From: Gemmobacter lutimaris
GTDB taxonomy: Bacteria; Pseudomonadota; Alphaproteobacteria; Rhodobacterales; Rhodobacteraceae
Assembly: GCF_003570715.1 (NCBI RefSeq)
Contig: NZ_QXXQ01000004.1
Coordinates: forward strand, 310,001 to 374,000
Length of the DNA: 64,000 nt
Direction of reading: 5' to 3'
Made by a program: the position numbers and the translations under genes. This document shows, piece after piece, positions 35,478-44,446 of this stretch. Under the pieces are notes generated by a model. The model made no database searches and had not been told where the DNA came from. It saw only the letters and a list, made by a program, of their open reading frames with translations. The first letter of the stretch is position 1; every line of letters begins with the position of its first letter.

Positions 35478-36803
35478 TCAGGTATAATCCGAGCGCTGAA
35501 GCCCGTATTTCGCCATTTTTTCGTTCAGCGTGCGACGCGGCAGGCAAAGTTCCTCCATCACCGCGACGATGCTGCCCTTGTGGCGGCGCATGGTGTTGTC
35601 GATCAGCATCCGCTCGAAAGCATCCACATATTCCTTCAGCGGCTTGCCCTCGGTCGTCATCGCCGGACCTGCCGCCTCGTTATCCGCCATCAGAAGCGAA
35701 GCGATGGAACCCGAGCCGCGCCGGTTTTGCAGCACCGCCCGTTCGGCGATGTTGACCAGTTGCCGCACATTGCCCGGCCAGGGGGCTTGCAACAGTTGCG
35801 CGGCCTCCTGCGCGGTCACGGGCGGGGCGTCACAGCCATATTCCTCGGCGAATTGTTCCGACATGCGGGTGAACAGCGTCAGAATGTCCTCGCCGCGCGC
35901 GCGCAGGGGTGGCAGCACGATGGTCATGGCGCCCAGTCGGTAGAACAGATCGCTGCGCAGAAGCTGCTCCAGCGTCTTGTCGGGGGCATGTTCATTGCAG
36001 ATGGCGATGACGCGGGTTTCTGGTGGCGTTCCCTGATCGTTGATCATGGTCAGCAGGCGCGATTGCAGCGCGTGGCTGAGGCTTTCAATGTCTTCCAGAC
36101 ACAGCGTCCCGCCGCGCGCCTCTTCCACCAGCGGCACGCCATCTTCGGTGGGGCCGAACAGCTTGGCCGCAAGCTGATCCTCGGACCAGGCCGCGCAGGA
36201 GACGGTGACGAATTTCTTCGACGCCCGCGGCCCCACCGCATGCAGCGCATGGGCGACCAGCGTCTTGCCGGTGCCGGTTTCACCGTCGATCAGCACATGG
36301 CTGTCGGCCTGACCGAGATCGAGGATATCCTCGCGCAGCCGTTCGATCGCCGGGGAGGCGCCGATCAGCTTTTTCATGATGGTGGTGCCGTCGGACAGTT
36401 CCTTGCGCAGCGCCCGGTTGTCCAGCGTCATGCGCCGCGCCTGCGTGGCGCGTTTGGCCAGTTCGGTCATGCGGTCGGGATTGAACGGCTTTTCCAGAAA
36501 GTCAAAGGCGCCCAGACGCATCGCCTCGACCGCCATGGGCACGTCGCCATGGCCGGTGATCATGATGACCGGAAGCGCGCTGTCCATCCCCATCAGGCGC
36601 TTGAGGAAAGCCATGCCATCCATGCCGGGCATGCGGATGTCCGAGACGATCACGCCCGGAAAATCGCCGGTAATGGCGGCCAGCGCATCCTCGGCGCTGC
36701 CATAGGTTTCGGTGTCGAACCCGGAAAGGGCAAGCCACTGGCTGATCGACTGGCGCATGTCCGCCTCGTCATCCACGATGGCGATTTTCATTGCACGGGC
36801 CAT
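35478..36803 (-). CDS. dctD: DctD-like NtrC-family response regulator lacking GAFTGA
   Basis: A 441-residue protein: receiver domain (Asp in SDIRMPGMDG near 55, MITGHGD, KPFNPDR), AAA+ domain with Walker A GETGTGKT near 173-180, and a C-terminal Fis-type helix-turn-helix (GSIVAVMEELCLPRRTLNEKM). The usual sigma-54 contact loop ELFGHE-GAFTGA is missing: KLFGPTEDG is followed directly by VPLVEEARGG. Walker B reads GGTLCLEDI instead of GGTLFLDEI. It may therefore act without sigma-54, as known for NtrC of Rhodobacter capsulatus. It follows dctB by 7 bases. Confidence 0.88.
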   Translation of the reverse strand: MARAMKIAIVDDEADMRQSISQWLALSGFDTETYGSAEDALAAITGDFPGVIVSDIRMPGMDGMAFLKRLMGMDSALPVIMITGHGDVPMAVEAMRLGAFDFLEKPFNPDRMTELAKRATQARRMTLDNRALRKELSDGTTIMKKLIGASPAIERLREDILDLGQADSHVLIDGETGTGKTLVAHALHAVGPRASKKFVTVSCAAWSEDQLAAKLFGPTEDGVPLVEEARGGTLCLEDIESLSHALQSRLLTMINDQGTPPETRVIAICNEHAPDKTLEQLLRSDLFYRLGAMTIVLPPLRARGEDILTLFTRMSEQFAEEYGCDAPPVTAQEAAQLLQAPWPGNVRQLVNIAERAVLQNRRGSGSIASLLMADNEAAGPAMTTEGKPLKEYVDAFERMLIDNTMRRHKGSIVAVMEELCLPRRTLNEKMAKYGLQRSDYT

Positions 36804-36810
36804 TTGGTCC

Positions 36811-38574
36811 TCATTCTGCTGCCCTGGCTTCGCCTGCCAATATGGGAAGCTGCATCTCGAATACAGCCCCCCCGCCGTCCGCGTTCCGCGCGGTCAGCCG
36901 GCCACCAAGGTCGGTGACGATCCCCGAGGAGATGGCAAGGCCCAGCCCCACCCCCTCGCCGGGTTTCTTGGTTGTGTAGAAAGGCTCGAACACGTTTTCG
37001 AGTTCCTTGATCCCGTGCCCGTTGTCGCGCACGTTCAGGATGGCGGTTTCGCCTGCCGACAGCAGCAGGTCGATCTGCGGCTGCCGGGTTTCCTTCGTGG
37101 CGTCCAGCGCATTGCGCAGAAGGTTGATGATGACCTGTTCCAGACGGATCCGGTCGGCCATCACCATGACGGGCGTGCGGGGCAGGGTCCGGGTGATGCG
37201 CACGGTGCGCGCCTTCAGCTGCGGTTCCATCATCGCCAGCGCGTTGGAGACAGAGTTGCGCAGGTCCACCGGCTCGAATGCCTCGCCGCCCTTGCGGGCA
37301 TAGGATTTCAGTTGTCGGGTGATCGCGCCCATGCGGTCGATCAGGTCGTCGATGCGCTGGAAGGAAGACAGTGCCTCCTCCGGCCGCTTGCGTTGCAAGA
37401 GCAGCCGTGCGCCCGCCAGATAGGTTTTCATCGCGGCAAGCGGTTGGTTGAGCTCGTGGCTGACCGCTGCCGACATTTCGCCCAAGGCGGCGAGTTTCGA
37501 CGATTGTGCCAGCGTCAGCTCCGCCACGGCAAGGTTCTTCTGCACCTTCTCGCGTTCCGCGATCTCGCGTTGCAGCCGGGCGTTCAGCAGCCGCAGTTCC
37601 GCGCTTTCGCGCTGATATGTGACGCTGCGCGACCAGGCGCGGCGCGACAGCATGTAGAAGGTCACGGCCAGCAGGATCGCAAAACCCATGATCTCCAGCG
37701 CGATGACGCCGTTCACCCGCTCGCGCACCGAATCGTAGGCGGTATAGGTGATGATGCGCCAGCCCCGGAAGGCCACGCGGGTTTCGGTTTTCATCACCGC
37801 CTCGCCGCTGAGATAGGCGTCCGGCGGTTCCTGCGCCCAGTCGGCGGCGCCTTGCAGCGCGCGGCGGATGGCAGAGGGCGCGTCGCGCGCCTCCAGTGCC
37901 TTGGCCAGCGGCAGGCCGCGCCAGCGCGGTTCGGTGGCCAGAAGCACCGTGCCCTCGCTGTCGGTGACCAGAACCGCATCCTGCAACCCGGCCCAGGCGC
38001 GTTCGTATTTCATCAGATCGACTGCGACGACGATGACGCCCAGCACCTGATTGTCGGATCGGACCGCGCGGGAATAGGTGAAATCGAAGCCCGGCGTTTC
38101 GCGCGGGGCGACGGTGAAGATCGTGTCCTTCGCCCGCTGCGCCTCGATATACTGGGGCGCGCTGCGCAGGTTGGCGCCAAGCTGGTTGCGGTTGGTCGCA
38201 CCGACGATGCGCCCCTCGGCATCCAGAAGGATGATGGAGGCGGCGCCGATCTCGCTTTGAAACGAGATGAGGCGGGCGGAGGTGGCGGAATATTCCTTCC
38301 GCGTCAACGCCCCGATCAGCTCGGGGTCGCGCGCCAGCAACAGCGGCACCACCGAGGTGCGCTGCAACTCCGAAATCATGTTGCCGGAGTAAAGTGCCAG
38401 CCGCAGTTCGGCCCGGTTGCGGGTGACTTCGGTAAAGCGTTCCGACAGCCAGCGGTTGGTGACCAGAACCACAACCGCGCCGAAGATGACCAGCAGCAGC
38501 ACGACAAGCTTCAGCCGCCAGGAAATCCCGGCGTTTTCGGCTTTCATCTCGGGCTCGGGTGCGGCGTCCTGCAT
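36811..38574 (-). CDS. dctB: DctB-like sensor histidine kinase
   Basis: A 587-residue membrane sensor: two membrane helices (about 20-40 and 285-305) flanking a periplasmic double-PAS-like domain (GAASIILLDAEGRIVGATNR, DAVLVTDSEGTVLLATEPRW), then a coiled coil, the H box AAVSHELNQPLAAM (His near 371) and ATPase motifs NLLRNALDAT, NVRDNGHGI and GVGLGLAIS. DctB proteins sense C4-dicarboxylates. The partner regulator follows 7 bases later. No dicarboxylate carrier lies next to this pair, so the signal is only inferred from homology. Confidence 0.9.
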   Translation of the reverse strand: MQDAAPEPEMKAENAGISWRLKLVVLLLVIFGAVVVLVTNRWLSERFTEVTRNRAELRLALYSGNMISELQRTSVVPLLLARDPELIGALTRKEYSATSARLISFQSEIGAASIILLDAEGRIVGATNRNQLGANLRSAPQYIEAQRAKDTIFTVAPRETPGFDFTYSRAVRSDNQVLGVIVVAVDLMKYERAWAGLQDAVLVTDSEGTVLLATEPRWRGLPLAKALEARDAPSAIRRALQGAADWAQEPPDAYLSGEAVMKTETRVAFRGWRIITYTAYDSVRERVNGVIALEIMGFAILLAVTFYMLSRRAWSRSVTYQRESAELRLLNARLQREIAEREKVQKNLAVAELTLAQSSKLAALGEMSAAVSHELNQPLAAMKTYLAGARLLLQRKRPEEALSSFQRIDDLIDRMGAITRQLKSYARKGGEAFEPVDLRNSVSNALAMMEPQLKARTVRITRTLPRTPVMVMADRIRLEQVIINLLRNALDATKETRQPQIDLLLSAGETAILNVRDNGHGIKELENVFEPFYTTKKPGEGVGLGLAISSGIVTDLGGRLTARNADGGGAVFEMQLPILAGEARAAE

Positions 38575-38624
38575 GATCGGCGCAGTCTAGGCGCGGCGCC
38601 GGGGGGCCTCAAGGCCGCAGCGCG

Positions 38625-39293
38625 TCAGGCCAGCGCCATCTTGCCGACCAGCGCGGCAAACAGTGCGGCCCCATCGGTCCCGCCCTGTGCCGCCTCGACC
38701 GCACGTTCGGGGTGGGGCATCATGCCCAGCACACGGCGATTGGCCGAGAGAATACCGGCGATGTCGTCCATCGAGCCGTTGGGATTGGCGGTATAGCGGA
38801 AGGCGACGCGATCCTCGCCCTTCAGACGCGCCAGGGTTTCGGCATCGGCGGTATAATTGCCATCGTGATGTGCGACCGGGAAGCTGACCATCTGCCCGGC
38901 GCTGTAGCCTGCGGTAAAGGCGCTGTCAGTGGTGGCCACGGTCATCTCGACCGGCTTGCAGATGAACTTCAGCCCCGCATTGCGCATCAGCGCGCCCGGC
39001 AGCAGGTGCATTTCGGTCAGCACCTGAAATCCGTTGCAGATGCCGATGACATAGCCGCCCCGGTCCGCATGCGCCTTGACAGCGGGGGCAATGGGCGATT
39101 GCGCGGCGATGGCGCCGCAGCGCAGGTAATCGCCGAAGGAAAAGCCGCCCGGCACGCCCACGACATCGACGCCCGCAGGCAGTTCGCTGTCCTTGTGCCA
39201 GATGCGCACGACCTCGGCCCCAGCCTTTTCGAAGGCGACGGCAAGGTCGCGGTCGCAGTTGGAACCGGGGAAGGTGATGACGGCGGCTTTCAT
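38625..39293 (-). CDS. purQ: Phosphoribosylformylglycinamidine synthase subunit PurQ
   Basis: A 222-residue class I glutamine amidotransferase that supplies ammonia to PurL. It has [24 protein letters not shown], the nucleophile Cys in [11 protein letters not shown] and the His/Glu of MMPHPERA. purS and purC are 11 kb away on the opposite strand. tmRNA lies immediately upstream on the same strand. Confidence 0.96.
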   Translation of the reverse strand: MKAAVITFPGSNCDRDLAVAFEKAGAEVVRIWHKDSELPAGVDVVGVPGGFSFGDYLRCGAIAAQSPIAPAVKAHADRGGYVIGICNGFQVLTEMHLLPGALMRNAGLKFICKPVEMTVATTDSAFTAGYSAGQMVSFPVAHHDGNYTADAETLARLKGEDRVAFRYTANPNGSMDDIAGILSANRRVLGMMPHPERAVEAAQGGTDGAALFAALVGKMALA

Positions 39294-39409
39294 CGGGCGA
39301 TCCTTTCAGGGGCAGGCCGCTGGGCAGCAGAAGCGCGGCGGCCGAGGATGCGCAGCCCATAGCGCAAAGCCCCTGCCGCTTCCAGCCCCTTCGCGGGGGG
39401 CGGCCGAAA

Positions 39410-39736
39410 TGAAAGGGGGAAGGTGCCGGATTCTGTTGCCAGGCTCCGGCGGGCCCCGCCTTAGGCGGCTAAGCGTAAGGACTTAGGTTTCGGTTACCCG
39501 AGCTGCTTACGCAGCCAGAGCGACCGGAGCACGGTTGTCGTTGGCAACTGTACTTTTGGACCGATAACGGTGGTACCTCACCGAGCGAAAGCTGGCCTCT
39601 TTAGACGTCCGTCGATCCTGTTTCGGCCCCCGCCACGCCCAACGAGCGGTGAATGGTGGAGCCGCCGGGTACCGCCCCCGGGTCCGATCCGTTTATTACA
39701 GGTGCGTTTATCGCCATAGTCCGGGCGAACCCGAAC
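39410..39736 (-). ncRNA. ssrA: Two-piece transfer-messenger RNA (tmRNA)
   Basis: Read on the minus strand, the acceptor piece comes first and ends CGGCTCCACCA (39664-39654). A short spacer of about 23 bases follows, then the coding piece begins GGGGCCGAAACAGGATCGAC (from 39630). GGGGCCG pairs with CGGCTCC (one G-U) to make the tRNA-like acceptor stem. The tag frame (39545-39507) reads ANDNRAPVALAA then TAA. This permuted form is typical of alphaproteobacteria. The outer ends are estimates from the promoter and the end of conserved structure. Confidence 0.93.
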
Positions 39737-39742
39737 GCGCCA

Positions 39743-39771
39743 GATATAGGCGGGGCAAGGCGGGGGTGCAA
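39743..39771 (-). promoter_or_regulatory. tmRNA promoter
   Basis: On the minus strand TTGCAC (39771-39766), a 17-base spacer and TATATC (39748-39743). The expected start, about 7 bases later near 39736, matches the 5' end of the acceptor piece. Confidence 0.75.
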
Positions 39772-39782
39772 GCGGCGCAATG

Positions 39783-39812
39783 AAAAAGGCCCGGCGCATG
39801 CACCGGGCCTTT
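39783..39812 (-). terminator. Terminator after the PotD-like gene
   Basis: Stem AAAGGCCCGG (39785-39794) and CCGGGCCTTT (39803-39812) with an 8-base loop. On the minus strand the hairpin is followed by a run of five T. It separates the binding-protein gene from tmRNA. Confidence 0.88.
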
Positions 39813-39845
39813 CGCAAGGGTGGGCTTTTTTACAAGGGGGGCGGA

Positions 39846-40892
39846 TCAGAAGCCCGCCTTGATCGCCTCGAATTCCTCGATCATCTTGCTGCGCATTTCC
39901 GACGAGACCGGGGTCTGCGCCAGAATTGGCCCCTCGACCGGATCGACGTAGGCCGCCTTCAGCGCATCCGCCGGAATTTCCTTCATCGCGGCGTCATTCG
40001 ACAGCGCATAGCCCAGTTCGTCCAGCAGCGCCTGTGCCGAGGTCGGCGCGAGCAGGCTGTTGATGAAGTCATAGGCTTTCTCTTCCTTGCCGGGCGCGTC
40101 CTTCATGTTGACGTAACCGCAGAACCAGGTCGTCGCCCCTTCGGTGGGGGTGCGCTGGAAGCCCACCGGGAAATCCTCGGCCTTCAGCGTCGCCACGCCA
40201 TCGTTCCAGGACCAGGCCACCAGAACCTCGCCCGTGGCCATCAGTTGCGCCATTTCGGCCGGGTCGGACCAGTAGGCGCGGACATTCGGATGCACCTCGC
40301 GCAGCCAGTCGGCGGCGGCCTTGAACTGCTCGTCCGTCACATTGTCCCACTGGGTCAGGCCGGTGGCGAGGAAAGCCAGCGACCACACGTCGTCGGTGCT
40401 GTCGGGCAGCGAGATGCGGCCTGCGTATTTCGGATCCTTGAACACCTGAAGCGAGGCAACATCGGCCTCGGGCACTTGCGTGGTGTTATAGGCGATGGCG
40501 GTATAGGCGTAATCGGTCGGGATGAACCACACGCCCGCGTCATCCTTGAAGATGGGCGAGTTCAGCAGGCGCGGCGCGATATTGCCGAATTCCGGGATCT
40601 TCGCCGGGTCCCACGGCTCGATAAGGTCGGCCTCGCGGTAACGCCCGACATGGGCCGCGCAGGGGTGGACCACATCGGTCTTGAACCCGGACGAGGCTTT
40701 CTGGAATGCCTCGTCGTCATCGGCGAAGAAGCTGTAGGTGGGATGGGCGCCATTCTTGGCGACATAATCGGTCAGCACGCCGTCGATTTCCCAGCCGGCC
40801 CAGTCGAGCACGGTGAATTCAGGGTCCGCGGCAAGGGCGGGCGCGGCCAGCAGGACGGCGGCACTGGACAGGATCAGGCTACGAAGGGTCAT
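39846..40892 (-). CDS. ABC transporter substrate-binding protein, PotD-like (polyamine type)
   Basis: A 348-residue periplasmic binding protein with a signal peptide (MTLRSLILSSAAVLLAAPALAA). Mature start DPEFTVLDWAGWEIDG, then the PotD-like DVVHPCAAHVGRYREADLIEPWD, IPTDYAYTAIAYN and VAWSWNDGVATL. The ATG at 40892 follows CCGAGGAAAACC. No permease or ATPase genes are adjacent, so it may serve a transporter encoded elsewhere. Spermidine or putrescine is the family ligand; the ornithine decarboxylase gene in this window is 20 kb away. Confidence 0.85.
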   Translation of the reverse strand: MTLRSLILSSAAVLLAAPALAADPEFTVLDWAGWEIDGVLTDYVAKNGAHPTYSFFADDDEAFQKASSGFKTDVVHPCAAHVGRYREADLIEPWDPAKIPEFGNIAPRLLNSPIFKDDAGVWFIPTDYAYTAIAYNTTQVPEADVASLQVFKDPKYAGRISLPDSTDDVWSLAFLATGLTQWDNVTDEQFKAAADWLREVHPNVRAYWSDPAEMAQLMATGEVLVAWSWNDGVATLKAEDFPVGFQRTPTEGATTWFCGYVNMKDAPGKEEKAYDFINSLLAPTSAQALLDELGYALSNDAAMKEIPADALKAAYVDPVEGPILAQTPVSSEMRSKMIEEFEAIKAGF

Positions 40893-41130
40893 CGGTTTTC
40901 CTCGGCTGTTGGTCACGGCCCACTCCCCCAAGCGGCCATGTCGGGAATGAAGCTAAGCGAGGGGAATCGGTGTCTCAAGCAGAAATTCCGCTTCCGGGGA
41001 CGAGGGTTGCGAAAAATTGCGCATTTTGATCAAAAAATCATCTTCAACGGGCGCGGGGCGGCACCCACACCGCTTGCGGCCTCCACGGCTCTGGGTCAGG
41101 ATCGCGCCGGACCATCAGCAAGAGGATACC
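40893..41130. promoter_or_regulatory. Divergent promoter region with TTTTGATCAAAA palindrome
   Basis: A 238-base gap between divergent PotD-like and class V aminotransferase genes. A perfect 12-base palindrome TTTTGATCAAAA is at 41024-41035, preceded by a TTGCG-N5-TTGCG direct repeat. It is AT-rich compared with its surroundings and may be an operator. No regulator is assigned. Confidence 0.35.
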
Positions 41131-42366
41131 ATGCCGCTGGACATTGATTTCGTGCGCCGCCAGTTTCCAGCCTTTGAAAGCCCTGCGCTTCAGGGGCAGG
41201 CGTTTTTCGAAAACGCGGGTGGTTCCTATACCTGCAAGCCGGTGATCGACCGGCTGTTCCGCTTCTATCATGACCGGAAGGTGCAGCCCTACGCGCCCTA
41301 CGAGGCCAGCCATCTGGGCGGGGCCGAGATGGACGAAGCTCGCGCGCGACTGGCCGCCATGATGGGGGTAGAGCGGGACGAGCTGTCCTTCGGTCCCTCG
41401 ACCAGCGCCAATACCTTCGTGCTGGCCAATGCGGTGCGGCAATGGTTGCGTGGCAAGAAGGCCGCGATCGTGGTGACCAATCAGGATCACGAGGCCAACA
41501 GCGGCGTTTGGCGCCGTCTGGTGGACGAGGGGATCGAGGTGCGGGAATGGCGGATCGACCCGCAGACCGGGCATCTGGAGCCGGCCGCGCTTGCGCCGCT
41601 GCTGGAGGACGGTCGCGTGAAGCTGGTCTGCTTCCCGCATTGTTCCAACGTGGTGGCCGAGATCAATCCGGTGGCCGAAATCTGTGCGATGGCGCATGCG
41701 GCCGGCGCCTTCACCTGTGTCGATGGCGTCAGTTACGCGCCGCACGGCTTTCCCGACATGGCGGCGCTGGGTGCGGATGTTTACCTGTTTTCCGCCTACA
41801 AGACCTATGGCCCGCATCAGGGCATCATGGTCATCCGCCGCAAGTTCGGGGAAACCCTGCCCAATCAGGCCCATTTCTTCAACGGCGGCACGCTTTACAA
41901 GCGCTTCACCCCGGCGGGGCCGGATCATGCGCAGGTGGCGGCCTGTGCTGGCATGGCCGACTATATCGACGCGCTTTACAGTCATCATCACGGCGAAGCG
42001 GCCCATGCCACGCCGCTGGCCCGCAACAATGCCGTGCATGCGCTGATGCGCGTGCATGAGGAGGCGGTGTTGCAGCCGCTGCTGGATCATCTGGCGGCCC
42101 GCAACGATCTTCGGCTGATCGGCCCGCGTCAGGCAGAGGGGCGCGCGCCCACCGTCGCCGTCGCGCTGGATCGCCCGGCCGAGCCGGTGGCGGCTGCGCT
42201 GGCCGCGCATGGCATCATGGCGGGGGGTGGCGATTTCTATGCCGTCCGGCCGCTGGAGGCCCTGGGCGTTGATCTGTCGCGCGGGGTGCTCCGGCTCAGC
42301 TTCGTGCACTACACCACCGCCGCCGAGGTGACGAAGCTGATGGGCGCGCTGGACCGCGTGCTCTGA
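41131..42366 (+). CDS. Aminotransferase class V-fold PLP enzyme (cysteine desulfurase-like)
   Basis: A 411-residue fold-type I PLP enzyme. FFENAGGSYTCKPV and FGPSTSANTFVLAN bind the cofactor phosphate, VDGVSYAPHG holds the PLP-pairing Asp and SAYKTYGPHQG the Schiff-base Lys (about 225). It belongs to the SufS/CsdA-like group, but lacks a recognisable active-site Cys loop, so a desulfurase role is uncertain. Neighbouring genes give no pathway. ATG 41131 follows AGAGGATACC. Confidence 0.82.
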   Translation: MPLDIDFVRRQFPAFESPALQGQAFFENAGGSYTCKPVIDRLFRFYHDRKVQPYAPYEASHLGGAEMDEARARLAAMMGVERDELSFGPSTSANTFVLANAVRQWLRGKKAAIVVTNQDHEANSGVWRRLVDEGIEVREWRIDPQTGHLEPAALAPLLEDGRVKLVCFPHCSNVVAEINPVAEICAMAHAAGAFTCVDGVSYAPHGFPDMAALGADVYLFSAYKTYGPHQGIMVIRRKFGETLPNQAHFFNGGTLYKRFTPAGPDHAQVAACAGMADYIDALYSHHHGEAAHATPLARNNAVHALMRVHEEAVLQPLLDHLAARNDLRLIGPRQAEGRAPTVAVALDRPAEPVAAALAAHGIMAGGGDFYAVRPLEALGVDLSRGVLRLSFVHYTTAAEVTKLMGALDRVL

Positions 42367-42449
42367 CGCCTGCAGGGAAAGGGGCAGGCAAGCCCCTTTC
42401 CAACCGCGCGACCCGGCCCTATGGTGGGGGCAAGACAAGAGGGGACCGA

Positions 42450-42911
42450 ATGGCGCGCACGATCGATTATGGCAACCTGATGCATCGCGCGATGCGCGGG
42501 CTGATCCAGACGGTTCTGGAGGATGTGGCCGAGCATGGCCTGCCCGGAGCGCATCATTTCTTCATCACTTTCGACACCAATCATCCCGGAGTCGAAATCG
42601 CCGACTGGCTGCGCGCGCGCTACCCTGACGAAATGACCGTGGTGCTGCAACACTGGTTCGAGAACCTCGTGGTCACGCCCGACGGCTTTTCCGTCACGCT
42701 GAACTTCGGCAACAGCCCCGAACCGCTGATCATCCCTTTCGACGCCGTGCGGACCTTCGTGGATCCGTCGGTCGAATTCGGCCTGCGTTTTGAAACGCAT
42801 GAGGACGAAGACGACGAAGAGGACGAGGAAGACGGCGAGGAAGAAGCCGCCGCGCCGGAAGAACGCCCGCGCGAGGCCGAGGTTGTCAGCCTCGACAAGT
42901 TCCGCAAGTAA
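42450..42911 (+). CDS. sspB: ClpXP adaptor SspB (alpha type)
   Basis: A 153-residue protein: RTIDYGNLMHRAMRGLIQTVL and HHFFITFDTNHPGVEIADWL are the alphaproteobacterial SspB fold, which binds ssrA-tagged proteins. A very acidic linker (EDEDDEEDEEDGEEE) leads to the C-terminal ClpX-binding peptide VVSLDKFRK. It delivers tmRNA-tagged substrates to ClpXP; the tmRNA gene is 3 kb away. It precedes fumC. Confidence 0.93.
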   Translation: MARTIDYGNLMHRAMRGLIQTVLEDVAEHGLPGAHHFFITFDTNHPGVEIADWLRARYPDEMTVVLQHWFENLVVTPDGFSVTLNFGNSPEPLIIPFDAVRTFVDPSVEFGLRFETHEDEDDEEDEEDGEEEAAAPEERPREAEVVSLDKFRK

Positions 42912-42937
42912 TCCATCCTCTTGTCCCTGCTCTCCGG

Positions 42938-42958
42938 CAGGCCGGAAATTCCGGTCTG
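42938..42958 (+). terminator. Hairpin after sspB (weak terminator)
   Basis: CAGGCCGGAA (42938-42947) pairs with TTCCGGTCTG (42949-42958, one G-U). Only a short T run follows, so termination may be partial. Confidence 0.4.
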
Positions 42959-42963
42959 TTAGC

Positions 42964-43012
42964 GGTATACATCCGTATACCAATTGATTTCATGCGCGGT
43001 GCCGCCTAGAAG
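42964..43012 (+). promoter_or_regulatory. fumC promoter with upstream inverted repeat
   Basis: GGTATAC (42964-42970), 4 bases, GTATACC (42975-42981) form a perfect inverted repeat. It is directly followed by -35 TTGATT (42984-42989), a 17-base spacer and -10 TAGAAG (43007-43012). The repeat sits where an activator would bind, just before the -35. GTATAC cores are typical of GntR-family operators. The regulator is not in the window. Confidence 0.6.
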
Positions 43013-43039
43013 AAGCCAACCTTTCAAGGAGGCTTGCCC

Positions 43040-44434
43040 ATGACCGCCACCCGTACCGAAACCGACAGCTTTGGCCCGCTGGAAGTTCCCGCTGACAAAT
43101 ACTGGGGCGCCCAGACGCAGCGTTCCATTATCAACTTCCCGATCGGCTGGGAACGTCAGCCGGTGCCGATCATCCGGGCGCTGGGCGTCATCAAGAAGGC
43201 CTGCGCGCTGGTGAACAAGGCGCAGGGCGACATGCCTGCCGAACTGGCCGACGCCATTGCCGCCGCCGCGACCGAGGTGATCGAGGGCAAGTTCGACGAC
43301 AACTTCCCGCTGGTGGTCTGGCAGACCGGCTCGGGCACCCAGTCGAACATGAACGCGAACGAGGTGATCTCGAACCGCGCGATCGAGATGCTGGGCGGCG
43401 TGATGGGGTCGAAGAAACCCGTTCACCCGAACGATCATTGCAACATGGGCCAGTCCTCGAACGACACCTTCCCGACCGCGATGCACGTCGCCATCGGGAT
43501 GCTGGCGCGTGACGTGCTGCTGCCGGGGCTGGAAAAGCTGCATGCCGCGCTGGCTGCCAAGGCCGAGGAATTCAAGGACATCATCAAGATCGGCCGCACC
43601 CATACGCAGGATGCGACTCCGCTGACGCTGGGTCAGGAGTTCTCGGGCTATGCCAAGCAGGTGGAGCGCGGGATCGAACGGGTGAAGATGTGCCTGCCGC
43701 ATATCTATGAGCTGGCGCAGGGCGGCACCGCCGTCGGCACCGGGCTGAACACCCGCGTGGGCTGGGACACCCGAGTCGCCGCGCAGATCGCGGAAATCAC
43801 CGGGCTGCCCTTCGTCACCGCGCCGAACAAGTTCGAGGCGCTGGCAGCGCATGACGCGATGGTCATGTTCTCGGGCGCGCTGAAGACGGTGGCGGCGAGC
43901 CTGTTCAAGATCGCAAACGACCTGCGGCTGCTGGGTTCGGGCCCGCGCTCTGGCCTGGGCGAACTGATCCTGCCTGAGAACGAGCCGGGCTCCTCGATCA
44001 TGCCGGGCAAGGTGAACCCGACACAGGCCGAGGCGCTGACCATGGTCTGCGCCCACGTCATGGGCAATGACGCCGCCGTTGGTTTCGCAGGTTCGCAAGG
44101 GCATTTCGAACTGAACGTCTACAACCCCATGATGTCCTACAACGTGCTGCAATCCATGCAGCTTCTGGGCGATTCGGCTTCGGCCTTCACCGACAACATG
44201 GTGGTGGGCACGCAGGCGAATGTGGCGCGCATCGACAAGCTTATGAAGGAAAGCCTGATGCTGGTGACGGCGCTGGCACCGACCATCGGTTACGACAATG
44301 CCACCAAGGTTGCCAAGACCGCGCACAAGAACGGCACGACGCTGAAGGAAGAGGCGATCGCGCTGGGCTTCGTGGACGAGGAAACCTTTGACCGTGTGGT
44401 GCGCCCCGAGGACATGATCTCGCCGAAAGGCTGA
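43040..44434 (+). CDS. fumC: Class II fumarate hydratase FumC
   Basis: A 464-residue iron-independent fumarase of the TCA cycle, converting fumarate to malate. It has the signature [41 protein letters not shown] and the catalytic His in [14 protein letters not shown]. The ATG at 43040 follows AAGGAGGCTTGCCC. It is likely to have its own promoter with an inverted repeat upstream. Confidence 0.97.
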   Translation: MTATRTETDSFGPLEVPADKYWGAQTQRSIINFPIGWERQPVPIIRALGVIKKACALVNKAQGDMPAELADAIAAAATEVIEGKFDDNFPLVVWQTGSGTQSNMNANEVISNRAIEMLGGVMGSKKPVHPNDHCNMGQSSNDTFPTAMHVAIGMLARDVLLPGLEKLHAALAAKAEEFKDIIKIGRTHTQDATPLTLGQEFSGYAKQVERGIERVKMCLPHIYELAQGGTAVGTGLNTRVGWDTRVAAQIAEITGLPFVTAPNKFEALAAHDAMVMFSGALKTVAASLFKIANDLRLLGSGPRSGLGELILPENEPGSSIMPGKVNPTQAEALTMVCAHVMGNDAAVGFAGSQGHFELNVYNPMMSYNVLQSMQLLGDSASAFTDNMVVGTQANVARIDKLMKESLMLVTALAPTIGYDNATKVAKTAHKNGTTLKEEAIALGFVDEETFDRVVRPEDMISPKG

Positions 44435-44446
44435 GGACCGGCCGGG

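Noticed and set aside
39350-39737. RNase P RNA as the identity of the structured RNA
   Set aside because: The tag reading frame ending in ALAA-stop and the acceptor stem GGGGCCG/CGGCTCC with ACCA show tmRNA.
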